From contig NZ_JAPUVR010000140.1 in assembly GCF_029255125.1 (NCBI RefSeq), positions 24,090 through 88,089 of the forward strand: 64,000 nucleotides of DNA, given 5' to 3'. Both the position numbers and the translations under genes were made by a program. Shown piece after piece: positions 56,127 to 63,990 of this stretch (its first letter is position 1; each line of letters opens with the position of its first letter). A model generated the notes under the pieces. That model did no database searches. It had not been told where the DNA came from and saw nothing but the letters and a program-made list of their open reading frames with translations. This DNA comes from Accumulibacter sp. (GTDB taxonomy: Bacteria; Pseudomonadota; Gammaproteobacteria; Burkholderiales; Rhodocyclaceae).

Positions 56127-56932
56127 GCGGCGGAGGACCCGCTTCGCCTTCTGCCTTGTGCATCGGTGTGGCCTTCCCCAGCGCGGCGGGCGGCCTGTTG
56201 TCCGGTCGGTCGCCGCCGCCGGCTCGTTGCCTCTCGCGAGTGGGGAAGCGGTCGCCAGTTCGTAGTCGCCGACTTGATTCTGCACGAGATTGTTCATTTC
56301 CATACGCTGGGTAAAGGCCTGGAGGTGATTGCGCGTGAACTGGCCAGCCGACACGCCGCGTGCCGTAACCGGGCACTCGCCTCGGCTACGAAGCCGCGCG
56401 CTGCGTGCCCGACGGGCTGGAAGGCGGAGCTCATAACGTCGCGGATGAATCGTCCGTGTTCGTCACACCGGGCTCGACGCCATTCGGAAACGCGGTTGAG
56501 CGCTTGGTCATTCGGTGAACCGCCCGCTGACGCGAAGGCCGCAACGGCGGGCTGATCGCTGCCGCTAGGAATGATATCGCCGATGCCGCTCGCCGCCAAT
56601 CGAGGTGCCCGCCCTCCGCAGGCGGCGCCGAAAAAGCGGCGTTGCGCGATCGCTCTCCCGTCGTCAGCGCACTTGCTTCGCCGCAGCCATCGTGTGGTGG
56701 CCGGCTGCACTCGCCGCACCGGGCCAGGCACAGCGCGGGCGAGTTCGCTTACACTTCGCGGTTGGCCAGCGTCGCATCCTTGACCCCGCTCGCGCAGTGC
56801 GGTATATCAGGGTGCCTGTGGGGGTTGCATTCGGTGCGTGCGCCCGTTTGCCGCCGGTTTGCCCGGTGCCGGGGGGCCGCCGCGATTGCGGCCCGGACCG
56901 ATGGAGTGCTTGACTACGTTTGGGGAGCGATG
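56127..56932. other. Long intergenic stretch between PHB depolymerase and ETF-QO
   Basis: About 800 bases with high GC. Short frames overlap on both strands but none has a recognisable product or ribosome site. The ETF-QO promoter should be here. It may contain a decayed gene. I see no repeat or RNA gene. Confidence 0.45.
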
Positions 56933-58573
56933 ATGGAACGTGAAGCGATGGAGTACGACGTAGTGGTCGTCGGGGCAGGTCCGGCGGGTCTGAGCGCGGC
57001 AATCCGCCTGAAGCAGCTCAACCCGGAACTCGGTGTCATGGTGCTGGAGAAAGGGTCGGAAGTCGGCGCGCACATCCTGTCCGGCGCGGTCATGGAGAGC
57101 CGCGCGCTCGACGAATTGTTGCCCGACTGGCAGGCGCAGGGAGCGCCGCTTGGCGTCCAGGTCAACGAGGATCAGGTCTATCTCTATCGGAGTCAGACGT
57201 CGGCCGTTCGCCTGCCCGCCTTCGCGGTACCGGCGCCGATGCACAACCTGGGCAATTACATCGTCAGTCTGGGCAGCCTCTGCCGCTGGCTGGCCGAACA
57301 GGCCGAGGCGCTCGGCGTGGAAATCTTCCCGGGCTTTGCCGCGGCCGAGATCCTGTACCACGATGACGGTGCGGTGAAAGGCGTGGCCACTGGCGACATG
57401 GGACGCGACAAGCGTGGCGAGGCGAAGGACAGCTTCCAGCCGGGCTTGGAGTTGCACGCCAAATACACGCTGTTTGCCGAAGGTGCCCGCGGTCAACTGG
57501 GCAAGGAACTGATCGCACGCTACGATCTGGCCGCCGGCAGGACCGCCCAGCACTACGGTATCGGCATCAAGGAGCTGTGGCAGATCGACCCGGCCAAGCA
57601 TCGCGCCGGGCTCGTCGTGCACGGTGCCGGCTGGCCGCTCAGCGAACACGGTGCGACCGGCGGTTCGTTCCTCTATCACATGGCGGACAATCAGGTCGCG
57701 GTTGGCCTGATCGTGGATCTGAACTACGCCGATCCCTATCTCTCTCCCTTTGAGGAATTCCAGCGCTTCAAGACGCAAAGCGGCATCAAGGCGTATCTCG
57801 AGGGCGGCAAGCGCCTCTGCTATGGCGCCCGGGCGATTACCAAGGGCGGTCTGAACAGCCTGCCGAAACAGACATTTGCCGGTGGCCTGCTGCTGGGCTG
57901 CGATGCCGGGACCTTGAATTTCGCGAAAATCAAGGGCATCCATACGGCGATGAAATCGGGCATGCTGGCCGCCGAGACGGTGCACGCTGCTCTGCAGGCG
58001 GGCGACCAGGGGCGCAGCGAACTCGTCGCGTATAGTAATGCCTTGCAGAGTTCATGGCTTTACAACGAACTCTATTCGGCGCGCAATTTCGGGCCGGCGC
58101 TGCACAAGTTCGGCACCTTCCTCGGCGGCGCATTCAACTGGATACAGATGAACCTCTTTGGCGGAAAGATGTTCTTCACGCTGAAGGATGAAACTGACGA
58201 CCATTCGCAGCTCGCGCGCGCGGCCGATCGGCAGCCGATCACGTATCCAAAACCGGATGGCCAGATCACCTTTGATCGCCTCTCATCGGTCTTCATGTCG
58301 AACGCGGCGCATGAAGAGGATCAGCCGGTCCACCTGCAGTTGCTCGATCCGCAAAAGGCGATCGTGATCAACTTCCGCGAGTACGCCTCGCCTGAACAGC
58401 GCTACTGTCCGGCTGGAGTGTACGAGATCGTCGAGGAGGCGAGCGGCCCGCGCCTGCAGATCAACGCGTCGAACTGCGTACACTGCAAGACCTGCGACAT
58501 CAAGGATCCCACACAGAATATTCGCTGGGTGGCGCCCGAAGGCGGTGGCGGTCCGAATTATCCGAATATGTAG
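56933..58573 (+). CDS. Electron transfer flavoprotein-ubiquinone oxidoreductase
   Basis: A 546-residue FAD and 4Fe-4S protein that passes electrons from ETF to ubiquinone during fatty-acid and amino-acid oxidation. The FAD motif VVVGAGPAGLSAAIRL is at the N-terminus. The C-terminal Fe-S ligands are in YCPAGVYE and NCVHCKTCDIKDPTQNI, typical of the family. Two adjacent ATGs (56930 and 56933) are possible; GGGGAG is best spaced for 56933. The ETF subunits are elsewhere. The product is likely bound to the inner membrane. Confidence 0.95.
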   Translation: MEREAMEYDVVVVGAGPAGLSAAIRLKQLNPELGVMVLEKGSEVGAHILSGAVMESRALDELLPDWQAQGAPLGVQVNEDQVYLYRSQTSAVRLPAFAVPAPMHNLGNYIVSLGSLCRWLAEQAEALGVEIFPGFAAAEILYHDDGAVKGVATGDMGRDKRGEAKDSFQPGLELHAKYTLFAEGARGQLGKELIARYDLAAGRTAQHYGIGIKELWQIDPAKHRAGLVVHGAGWPLSEHGATGGSFLYHMADNQVAVGLIVDLNYADPYLSPFEEFQRFKTQSGIKAYLEGGKRLCYGARAITKGGLNSLPKQTFAGGLLLGCDAGTLNFAKIKGIHTAMKSGMLAAETVHAALQAGDQGRSELVAYSNALQSSWLYNELYSARNFGPALHKFGTFLGGAFNWIQMNLFGGKMFFTLKDETDDHSQLARAADRQPITYPKPDGQITFDRLSSVFMSNAAHEEDQPVHLQLLDPQKAIVINFREYASPEQRYCPAGVYEIVEEASGPRLQINASNCVHCKTCDIKDPTQNIRWVAPEGGGGPNYPNM

Positions 58574-58640
58574 ATATCGCTTGCCGCGGGGAAGGCGTTC
58601 AGCCGGCAGCCATGGGTGGCAGCGGTGGGGTGGCAGTGGC

Positions 58641-59780
58641 TCAAGCGGCCGGTGGCCGCGGCCACTTTCCTTGCGCGAGGTGTTGCGCAAGCGCCCAGTC
58701 GATGTGCTCGCGCACCAGCGGCGTCGCCGAGTCTCTGCGCTGCTCGAGGGCAGCGACGACTTGCGGCGTCCCTGGCGCGTTACCGAGCGCCACCGCGATG
58801 TTGCGCAGCCAGCGTTGATAGCCGATACGGCGGATGGCGCTGCCCGCCATCCGCGCGGCGAACTCCTCTTCGCTCCACGCGAAAAGCGCTGCCAGTTGCG
58901 GTGCGTCCAGCCCATGTCGCGGCGCAAAGTCGGCCTCACCGAACTGTCCGAAGCGGTTCCACGGACAGCAGATCTGGCAGTCGTCGCAGCCATAGATTCG
59001 GTTGCCGATCAGCGGGCGCAGCGCGTGCGGGATGGGGCCGGCGAGTTCGATCGTCAGGTAGGAAATGCAGCGCCGGGCATCGACCTCGTACGGCGAAATG
59101 ATCGCGGCGGTTGGACAGGCGTCCAGGCAGCGCCGGCAACTACCGCAGTGATCAGCGATCGGCGCGTCGGCCGGTAGCGGCAGGTTCGTGTAGATCTCGC
59201 CGAGAAAGTGCCATGAACCCATGCAAGTCAAGCTCAGCGTGTGCTTGCCGCGCCAGCCGACGCCAGCCAGGCGGGCGAATTCGGTTTCGAGAACCGGCGC
59301 GGAGTCGCAGAAGGCGCGGCAGGCAAATCGCTCGCCCAGGCCGCGGGCGACCAATTCAAGCCGTAGTTCGTCGGCCAGTTGCTGCAGACGGCGACGCATT
59401 GTCTTGTGATAATCGCGCCCGAGCGCGTAGCGCGAAACGTAAGCCAAGGTGCCGTCGGCGAGCACTTGCCGGGCATCGGCAGCGACCGGCCAATACGGAA
59501 GGCGTGCCGAGATGACGGTCAGCGCGCCCGGCAACAGGCTTTGCGGTGCGCAGCGCAGGGGCGCGTGTTTGGCCATATAATCCATCTCGCCGTGGCGGCC
59601 GAGAGCCAGCCAGCGCAGCAGGTGGTGGCTGGCTGCCGAGACGTCGGCGCGCGCGATGCCGATCGCTGAGAAGCCCAGCGCGCGCCCCCATTCCTTGATC
59701 CTGATGACCAGATCGGCGTAGGCGCAGGATTCGTTTGCCTGTTCGCCGTCCTCACGCCTGGTGGAGTCAAGCCCTTGCAT
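58641..59780 (-). CDS. queG: Epoxyqueuosine reductase
   Basis: A 379-residue cobalamin-dependent iron-sulfur enzyme completing queuosine in tRNA anticodons. Two ferredoxin-like 4Fe-4S motifs are visible, GSCRRCLDACPTAAI and CDDCQICCPWNRF. A segment near the N-terminus, LGFSAIGIARAD, is typical of the family. ATG 59780 is taken as the start; ATG 59792 is the alternative. Its first bases overlap the predicted TTG start of tsaE on the other strand, so the two genes share a divergent promoter region of very small size. Confidence 0.93.
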   Translation of the reverse strand: MQGLDSTRREDGEQANESCAYADLVIRIKEWGRALGFSAIGIARADVSAASHHLLRWLALGRHGEMDYMAKHAPLRCAPQSLLPGALTVISARLPYWPVAADARQVLADGTLAYVSRYALGRDYHKTMRRRLQQLADELRLELVARGLGERFACRAFCDSAPVLETEFARLAGVGWRGKHTLSLTCMGSWHFLGEIYTNLPLPADAPIADHCGSCRRCLDACPTAAIISPYEVDARRCISYLTIELAGPIPHALRPLIGNRIYGCDDCQICCPWNRFGQFGEADFAPRHGLDAPQLAALFAWSEEEFAARMAGSAIRRIGYQRWLRNIAVALGNAPGTPQVVAALEQRRDSATPLVREHIDWALAQHLAQGKWPRPPAA

Positions 59781-60278
59781 AGCCCGGATCATACCCAGTG
59801 TACGCTCAGACTGCAGCTTCCCGACGAAACGGCCACCGCCAACCTGGGTGGCCAATTGGCGCCCCTGCTATTTCCCGGCATGGTGGTCTGGCTCGAGGGC
59901 GGGCTGGGTGTCGGTAAGACCACGCTGGTGCGTGCCCTGTTGCGCGCCCTGGGCCACCGCGGCTCGGTGAGAAGCCCTACCTACACACTGGTTGAAATTT
60001 ACGTAATTTCGAGGATATACTGGTATCACTTTGATTTCTACCGGTTTAACCTTCCAGAAGAGTTTGTGGATGCAGGGCTTGGCGAATATTTCCGTGGTGA
60101 TTGCGTGTGTTTGGTCGAATGGCCGCAAAAGGCCGTTGGCTACGTGCCGCCGGCTGACCTGGTCGTACTCCTGCAGATGGCGGAGAACGGAAGGGTTGGC
60201 GAGGTCGTTGCGTACAGTGAGGAGGGCAAACGATGTCTGAGCGAACTCCGAAGTCATTGGCCGGTCGTCGCCAACTGA
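59775..60278 (+). CDS. tsaE: tRNA threonylcarbamoyladenosine biosynthesis ATPase TsaE
   Basis: A 167-residue P-loop ATPase that activates the TsaB-TsaD complex in t6A modification. Walker A is LEGGLGVGKTTLVRALL (40-56), followed by SPTYTLVEIY and YHFDFYRF typical of the family. The Walker B-like segment is VCLVEWPQKA. A TTG at 59775 is the best start, since the conserved N-terminal DETATANLGGQLA needs it and GGAG lies 8 bases before. It overlaps queG by 6 bases and amiC by 46 bases. The codon at the start and the AT-rich patch inside are slightly unusual. Confidence 0.92.
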   Translation: MHSPDHTQCTLRLQLPDETATANLGGQLAPLLFPGMVVWLEGGLGVGKTTLVRALLRALGHRGSVRSPTYTLVEIYVISRIYWYHFDFYRFNLPEEFVDAGLGEYFRGDCVCLVEWPQKAVGYVPPADLVVLLQMAENGRVGEVVAYSEEGKRCLSELRSHWPVVAN

Positions 60279-61657
60279 TCAAGCTGGCTGGCGCCTCGCT
60301 CTTCCTGAGCGTCAGCCCGCTGCCAGCGGTCGCGGCCAGCCGCAGTTCGGGCATTACTGCAGTGCGCATCTGGCCGGCGGCGGACTACACACGGGTCACG
60401 ATCGAGCACGCTGCGCCGCTCAAGTACGCGCACTTTACCGTGAAGGATCCTGATCGGCTGGTAGTCGATCTGGAAGGCGTCGAGTTCAACAGCGTGCTCG
60501 AAAGCCTGGCGAGCAAGGTGGTAGCCGACGACCCGAACATCCGCCGCTTGCGTGCCGGGCGCTACAAGCCGGGCGTCGTTCGGTTGGTCATGGAACTGAA
60601 GAACGAGGCCAACCCGCAGGTCTTCGTGTTGCCGCCGGTCGGCAACTACGGACATCGACTGGTGCTCGACGTCTACCCGCTGAACCCGCAGGATCCCTTG
60701 CTTTCCTTGCTCGACCGCGGTGAGCCCGGTACGCCGGTCGACGGGCGGGCGGGCGGCAAGGCCGACAGCCGTCCCGAAGCGCTTGCCGAAACGCGCCCCG
60801 AGGCGAAGGTCGAGGTGAGGAGCGAGGCCAAGGTCGAGACAAGAAGCGAAGCGAAGTTCGATGCCCGGGCCGAGTTGCGAGGAGAACATGCGGGTGAAAG
60901 CAGGCAGCTTGCCAAGCGGCCTGGCAGGCCGGTAGTCGACCGCTTGGTTACGATCACCCTTGACCCCGGACACGGCGGTGAAGACCCGGGGGCCGTCGGC
61001 CGCGGCGGGAGTTACGAAAAGAACGTCACGCTGGCCGTTGCCCGACGCTTGCGCGCCAAGATCGAGAGTGAGCCGAACATGCGCGCCGTCCTGACGCGCG
61101 ATTCGGACTATTTCGTTCCGCTGCAAGCCCGCGTGCAAAAGGCGCGGCGCATCCAGTCCGATCTCTTCGTGTCGATCCACGCCGATGCCTTCGTTCGCCC
61201 CGACGCCAACGGCTCATCGGTCTTCGTCCTCTCCGAGAGTGGCGCCTCGAGTTCGGCAGCGCGCTACCTGGCGCAGAGGGAAAACGCGGCCGATCTGATC
61301 GGTGGCGTGAACATTGACGTCAAGGATCCCGTCCTCGCGCGTACGCTGCTTGATCTCTCGCAGACGGCAACGATCAACGACAGCCTGAAGCTCGGCAAGG
61401 CTGTGCTCGGCGAACTGGGAGGGATCAACCGCCTGCACAAGGCGACCGTCGAGCAGGCGGGTTTCGCCGTCCTCAAGGCGCCGGATATTCCGTCAATCCT
61501 CGTCGAAACCGCCTTCATCTCCAATCCAGAGGAAGAGAAGCGTTTGAATGATGACGCGTATCAGGACAAGATCGCCGAGGCGATTCTCTCGGGGATCCGG
61601 AAGTACTTGGCGAAAAACCCGCCGCTGGCCAAATCGAGGCTTGCCCGGCTCGACTAA
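60233..61657 (+). CDS. amiC: N-acetylmuramoyl-L-alanine amidase AmiC
   Basis: A 474-residue cell-division amidase that cleaves the stem peptide from peptidoglycan. A twin-arginine signal (AGRRQLIKLAGASLF) precedes an AMIN domain (about 40-145, YTRVTIEHAAPLKY). A linker of charged 8-residue repeats (EAKVETRS-type) at about 175-220 follows. The Amidase_3 domain has zinc ligands in TLDPGHGGEDPG and VSIHADAF and the catalytic glutamate in ILVETAFISNPEEE. AGGAGGG precedes ATG 60233, inside the tsaE gene. This tsaE-amiC order is common in betaproteobacteria. The linker length is likely variable between strains. Confidence 0.95.
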   Translation: MSERTPKSLAGRRQLIKLAGASLFLSVSPLPAVAASRSSGITAVRIWPAADYTRVTIEHAAPLKYAHFTVKDPDRLVVDLEGVEFNSVLESLASKVVADDPNIRRLRAGRYKPGVVRLVMELKNEANPQVFVLPPVGNYGHRLVLDVYPLNPQDPLLSLLDRGEPGTPVDGRAGGKADSRPEALAETRPEAKVEVRSEAKVETRSEAKFDARAELRGEHAGESRQLAKRPGRPVVDRLVTITLDPGHGGEDPGAVGRGGSYEKNVTLAVARRLRAKIESEPNMRAVLTRDSDYFVPLQARVQKARRIQSDLFVSIHADAFVRPDANGSSVFVLSESGASSSAARYLAQRENAADLIGGVNIDVKDPVLARTLLDLSQTATINDSLKLGKAVLGELGGINRLHKATVEQAGFAVLKAPDIPSILVETAFISNPEEEKRLNDDAYQDKIAEAILSGIRKYLAKNPPLAKSRLARLD

Positions 61658-61776
61658 CCGCGTTGCCGCGCGATCAGACGACGCGATCAGAACATACCGG
61701 CGGCCCGAAAATAGCGGTTTCAAATCGCGCCCGGCACTGCTAAAATTGTCGCCGTTGCTATGCTTCACAGCAGCAG

Positions 61777-61852
61777 GCCGCTGTAGCTCAGTCGGTAGAG
61801 CAGCGCATTCGTAATGCGAAGGTCGACAGTTCGATTCCGTCCAGCGGCACCA
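61777..61852 (+). tRNA. tRNA-Thr(CGT)
   Basis: The acceptor stem GCCGCTG pairs with CAGCGGC and the CCA end is encoded. The anticodon loop TTCGTAA centres CGT, reading ACG. The T arm GACAG-TTCGATT-CCGTC has one A-C mismatch. Accessory-looking DNA begins right after its 3' end, a typical integration site. Confidence 0.93.
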
Positions 61853-61912
61853 AATAAACAAGCACTTAGCCATACCCGCAAGGTCTGGCTTTTCTGTGGG
61901 GTTACGCCGGGG

Positions 61913-62029
61913 TTACATTTGCCGTTTCTTGGCCTGTAATCTTGCCCGCCGCGCCATCGCCGCGTCGGCCGGAAATTTTTCATCGCCGGTGACGGACACC
62001 TTGCCGGACGCCATGGCTGCGGACACCAT
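61913..62029 (-). CDS. Possible 38-residue small ORF, island edge
   Basis: A short reading frame of 38 residues between tRNA-Thr and a terminator, starting MVSAAMASGKVSVTGDEK and ending RRARLQAKKRQM. It has a basic, helical C-terminus and reads like protein, but no clear ribosome site precedes it and it lies beyond the operon terminator. It may be the tail of a lost gene. I do not recognise it. Confidence 0.25.
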   Translation of the reverse strand: MVSAAMASGKVSVTGDEKFPADAAMARRARLQAKKRQM

Positions 62030-62042
62030 CGCCGCCCCAACG

Positions 62043-62065
62043 AAAAACCCGGCGCTTGGCCGGGT
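62043..62065 (-). terminator. Terminator of the island operon
   Basis: On the minus strand ACCCGGC (62065-62059) pairs with GCCGGGT (62053-62047), and TTTT follows. It lies about 15 bases after the stop codon of the last operon gene. Confidence 0.75.
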
Positions 62066-62079
62066 CTGGTTCCAGTGCC

Positions 62080-62376
62080 TCAATCAATTGGCCTTCGCTC
62101 TGGCGGAAGAATCCCGACCTCCTGCAACTTCTGCAGCATGCTTTCGCGCTCGCTGCTGCAGTAGTTCTCCAGGTCGACGGCGAGGTAAGCCCCGGCACTG
62201 GCTAGCTTGACGATGCGTGGCGAGAACTTCTCGCCTTCGGCTTCTCGCTGGATGCTGACCAGAATCTCATTCAGCCAGCCGAAACCCTTCGCAGCCATCT
62301 TGGCGGGGCCAAGAACATCCTCGGGTGGTTGACCGAAAGCTTCCTTGATGGTGGTGACCAGGTCTTCGGTTCTCAT
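62080..62376 (-). CDS. Hypothetical protein, island operon gene 3
   Basis: A 98-residue soluble helical protein I do not recognise. It starts MRTEDLVTTIKEAFGQ and has KMAAKGFGWLNEILVSIQ and EVGILPPERRPID at the end. ATG 62376 overlaps the previous stop by 4 bases (ATGA), and GGAGG lies 9 bases upstream. A Rho-independent terminator follows the stop. It is translationally coupled to the two genes upstream. Confidence 0.65.
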   Translation of the reverse strand: MRTEDLVTTIKEAFGQPPEDVLGPAKMAAKGFGWLNEILVSIQREAEGEKFSPRIVKLASAGAYLAVDLENYCSSERESMLQKLQEVGILPPERRPID

Positions 62377-62960
62377 GGCTGGAGTCCTCCGACCTTCAGA
62401 TCGTCGCGCCACCGTTCGGCCAGGTCTGCGTACCGCGCAGCGATGCCCCGGCCAGCGGCGATCAGGCTGCCTTGGGCCAAGAGGTTGTCGCTTCCGTCGA
62501 TCTCGCCCAAGAGCACTTCAAGACAGGTGAAGGCTTTGCTGCACGCCAGGAAGTAACCGATCGCCTCCTCAACGTACATCCGTCGGTGTGCTCTGTCCGG
62601 GGAAAACGATTCCTGACCGCCATTGCGCGCCCGCAGGCCGTCGATCACCGCGCGGGCGATCGCTTCGGCGAAACCGCATTCCTCGCCCCATCCGGTATTG
62701 CCGAACGTGGTGGACTCTCCGCGCCGGAAGTCGCAGCTGCCGGACAGGGCGAACCGCACGGCGTTGTAGGCTTCCAGTTCGCTGTGCTCTGCCAGTTCGG
62801 CGATTTCGGCCAGGTAGGATTGGCCGACGGCGTGCTTGCTACCCCAGTCCTCAAGGGGTTCGTGCGTCACGGACCAGTTGATCAGCCGGCCCGCGTCGTC
62901 GCGCCTCGTGAAGCTCAGATCGTCGCGGCTCATGATCGGGTTGATGTTGTTCTCAGCCAC
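62373..62960 (-). CDS. Hypothetical protein, island operon gene 2
   Basis: A 195-residue protein without a recognisable domain. It contains acidic stretches (AEIAELAEHSELEAY) and aromatic residues around WSVTHEPLEDWG. GTG 62960 is chosen because AAGGAG lies 6 bases upstream. It overlaps gene 1 by 8 bases and gene 3 by 4. No membrane segment or catalytic motif is visible. It is probably cytoplasmic. Confidence 0.65.
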   Translation of the reverse strand: MAENNINPIMSRDDLSFTRRDDAGRLINWSVTHEPLEDWGSKHAVGQSYLAEIAELAEHSELEAYNAVRFALSGSCDFRRGESTTFGNTGWGEECGFAEAIARAVIDGLRARNGGQESFSPDRAHRRMYVEEAIGYFLACSKAFTCLEVLLGEIDGSDNLLAQGSLIAAGRGIAARYADLAERWRDDLKVGGLQP

Positions 62961-63249
62961 GGCACACGCTCCTTTCGGCAACGGAGAGGAACGACGCCAG
63001 GACAGCCGGCAACGGCTCGTCACTGCCATGCAGGGCATCTTGCAGGACGTACAACCACTCAACGAGGATGCGCGCCGATTCGCGCCGGTTTGGTGGCAAG
63101 CTGGCATTGACGACAAGACGAGCGTCGTTGATGGCATCGAGCAGAATCAGGCCAACGGCGGCCAGGGCGTTGATGCCGTCAGGCGTGAAGCGGTTGAGGG
63201 AAGGCAGCGTGCGGGATTGGCGCACGTCGGCGCCGGGGGTGTTGGACAT
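62953..63249 (-). CDS. Hypothetical protein, island operon gene 1
   Basis: A 98-residue protein, mostly helical (LVEWLYVLQDALHG, VLASFLSVAERSVC), with no known domain. ATG 63249 has TTGGAG 8 bases upstream. The frame stays open upstream to GTG 63366 and those extra codons read as plausible protein, so a longer start is possible. The upstream stretch, however, also forms a strong hairpin, which favours a structured leader. Confidence 0.55.
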   Translation of the reverse strand: MSNTPGADVRQSRTLPSLNRFTPDGINALAAVGLILLDAINDARLVVNASLPPNRRESARILVEWLYVLQDALHGSDEPLPAVLASFLSVAERSVCRG

Positions 63250-63309
63250 GGTGTGACTCCAAGTAGCGTTGATGTTCTCGCCGTCCCTGACGCCAATCAA
63301 GGAGGGCAG

Positions 63310-63369
63310 ACCGTGCGGGTTGGCGTACCGGTACTTGGAACCGGCGAGCACGAAGGCTCCCCGCACGGT
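63310..63369 (-). promoter_or_regulatory. Structured leader upstream of the island operon
   Basis: On the minus strand ACCGTGCGGG and CCCGCACGGT (63369-63360 and 63319-63310) form a perfect 10-bp stem. Inside it CCGGT/ACCGG forms another stem, next to the palindrome GTACCGGTAC (63325-63334). The element lies about 60 bases before the first gene start. It could be a cis-regulatory RNA, or a protein-binding DNA site. Confidence 0.45.
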
Positions 63370-63402
63370 CGCCCAAAACCGGGAACCATGCCAACGGACA
63401 TG

Positions 63403-63427
63403 AAAAAAGCCGCGATGCAGGCGGCTT
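63403..63427 (-). terminator. Rho-independent terminator, minus strand
   Basis: On the minus strand AAGCCGC (63427-63421) and GCGGCTT (63413-63407) form a 7-bp stem with a 7-base loop, followed by TTTT up to 63403. It must end a minus-strand transcript coming from the right, such as the small ORF at 63488-63736, and it insulates the island operon. Confidence 0.65.
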
Positions 63428-63487
63428 GTCCGCCAAGTATCCGAGACGCCAATCTCGCATCGCTGATGCGCAGCGACGGCGCCAGTA

Positions 63488-63736
63488 TCAGCCAGTCACC
63501 AGCAGCACGTCAAGGACTTGCGCAATCGCGCCAGGACGAGCGATCTGCGTCGGGGCAATACCCATCTCCGACTGCGCCACAAAACGCCCCCTGAGCATCG
63601 CCAGCGAAGGCTTGCCATAAGCATTGCGCAGTGCAACGTATGCAATTCTTGCGCCAGTAGTGCCTGTTACCCGCTGAACGTCATCAGCAGCAAGCTGAGG
63701 CACGGTGCATGCTTTGCGTTGCGTTGCTAATGGCAT
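63488..63736 (-). CDS. Possible small hypothetical protein
   Basis: An 82-residue frame starting MPLATQRKACTVPQLAADD. It contains VALRNAYGKPSLAMLRGRF and a hydrophobic C-terminus. There is no good ribosome site, but a clear terminator lies 60 bases after the stop and the composition is protein-like. I do not recognise the family. Confidence 0.4.
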   Translation of the reverse strand: MPLATQRKACTVPQLAADDVQRVTGTTGARIAYVALRNAYGKPSLAMLRGRFVAQSEMGIAPTQIARPGAIAQVLDVLLVTG

Positions 63737-63935
63737 TGTGCAGCGCGGTTCTTGTCAGGCGTTCGACTCGTCGCCATTGGACCAAACCTTGTGGTCAACT
63801 TGGGTGTCTATGGCTTTGGTTGCGGCCAGGGCGGCTGCCGCTCTACAAGACCGGTTTCTGCTTCTTCGGCCTTCCGCCCTGTTACGTCCCGCCCGATTCA
63901 AGACTCTGCGTCGCGAGCTATTCCGGGGTGAGACA

Positions 63936-63990
63936 AGAGGAAAGTCCCACGCTGTAGTCGGGCGGATTTTGGCCGGCATCAGCGTGGGAC
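63936..63990 (+). ncRNA. Candidate structured RNA at the right edge
   Basis: AGAGGAAAGTCC (63936-63947) leads into a perfect 11-bp stem, GTCCCACGCTG (63944-63954) with CAGCGTGGGAC (63980-63990). A second short stem, GTCGG/CCGGC, lies inside. The sequence GAGGAAAGUCC is the conserved region I motif of bacterial RNase P RNA, but the rest of that RNA is not seen and the window ends 10 bases later. It may be a divergent RNase P-like RNA or another structured RNA. Confidence 0.3.

Noticed and set aside
56294-56731. 145-residue minus-strand frame upstream of ETF-QO
   Set aside because: No start signal and no recognisable domain, and it overlaps other equally open frames.
61765-62040. Minus-strand frame crossing tRNA-Thr
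   Set aside because: Its C-terminal part is the well-known spurious translation of a tRNA antisense strand (RNRTVDLRI).
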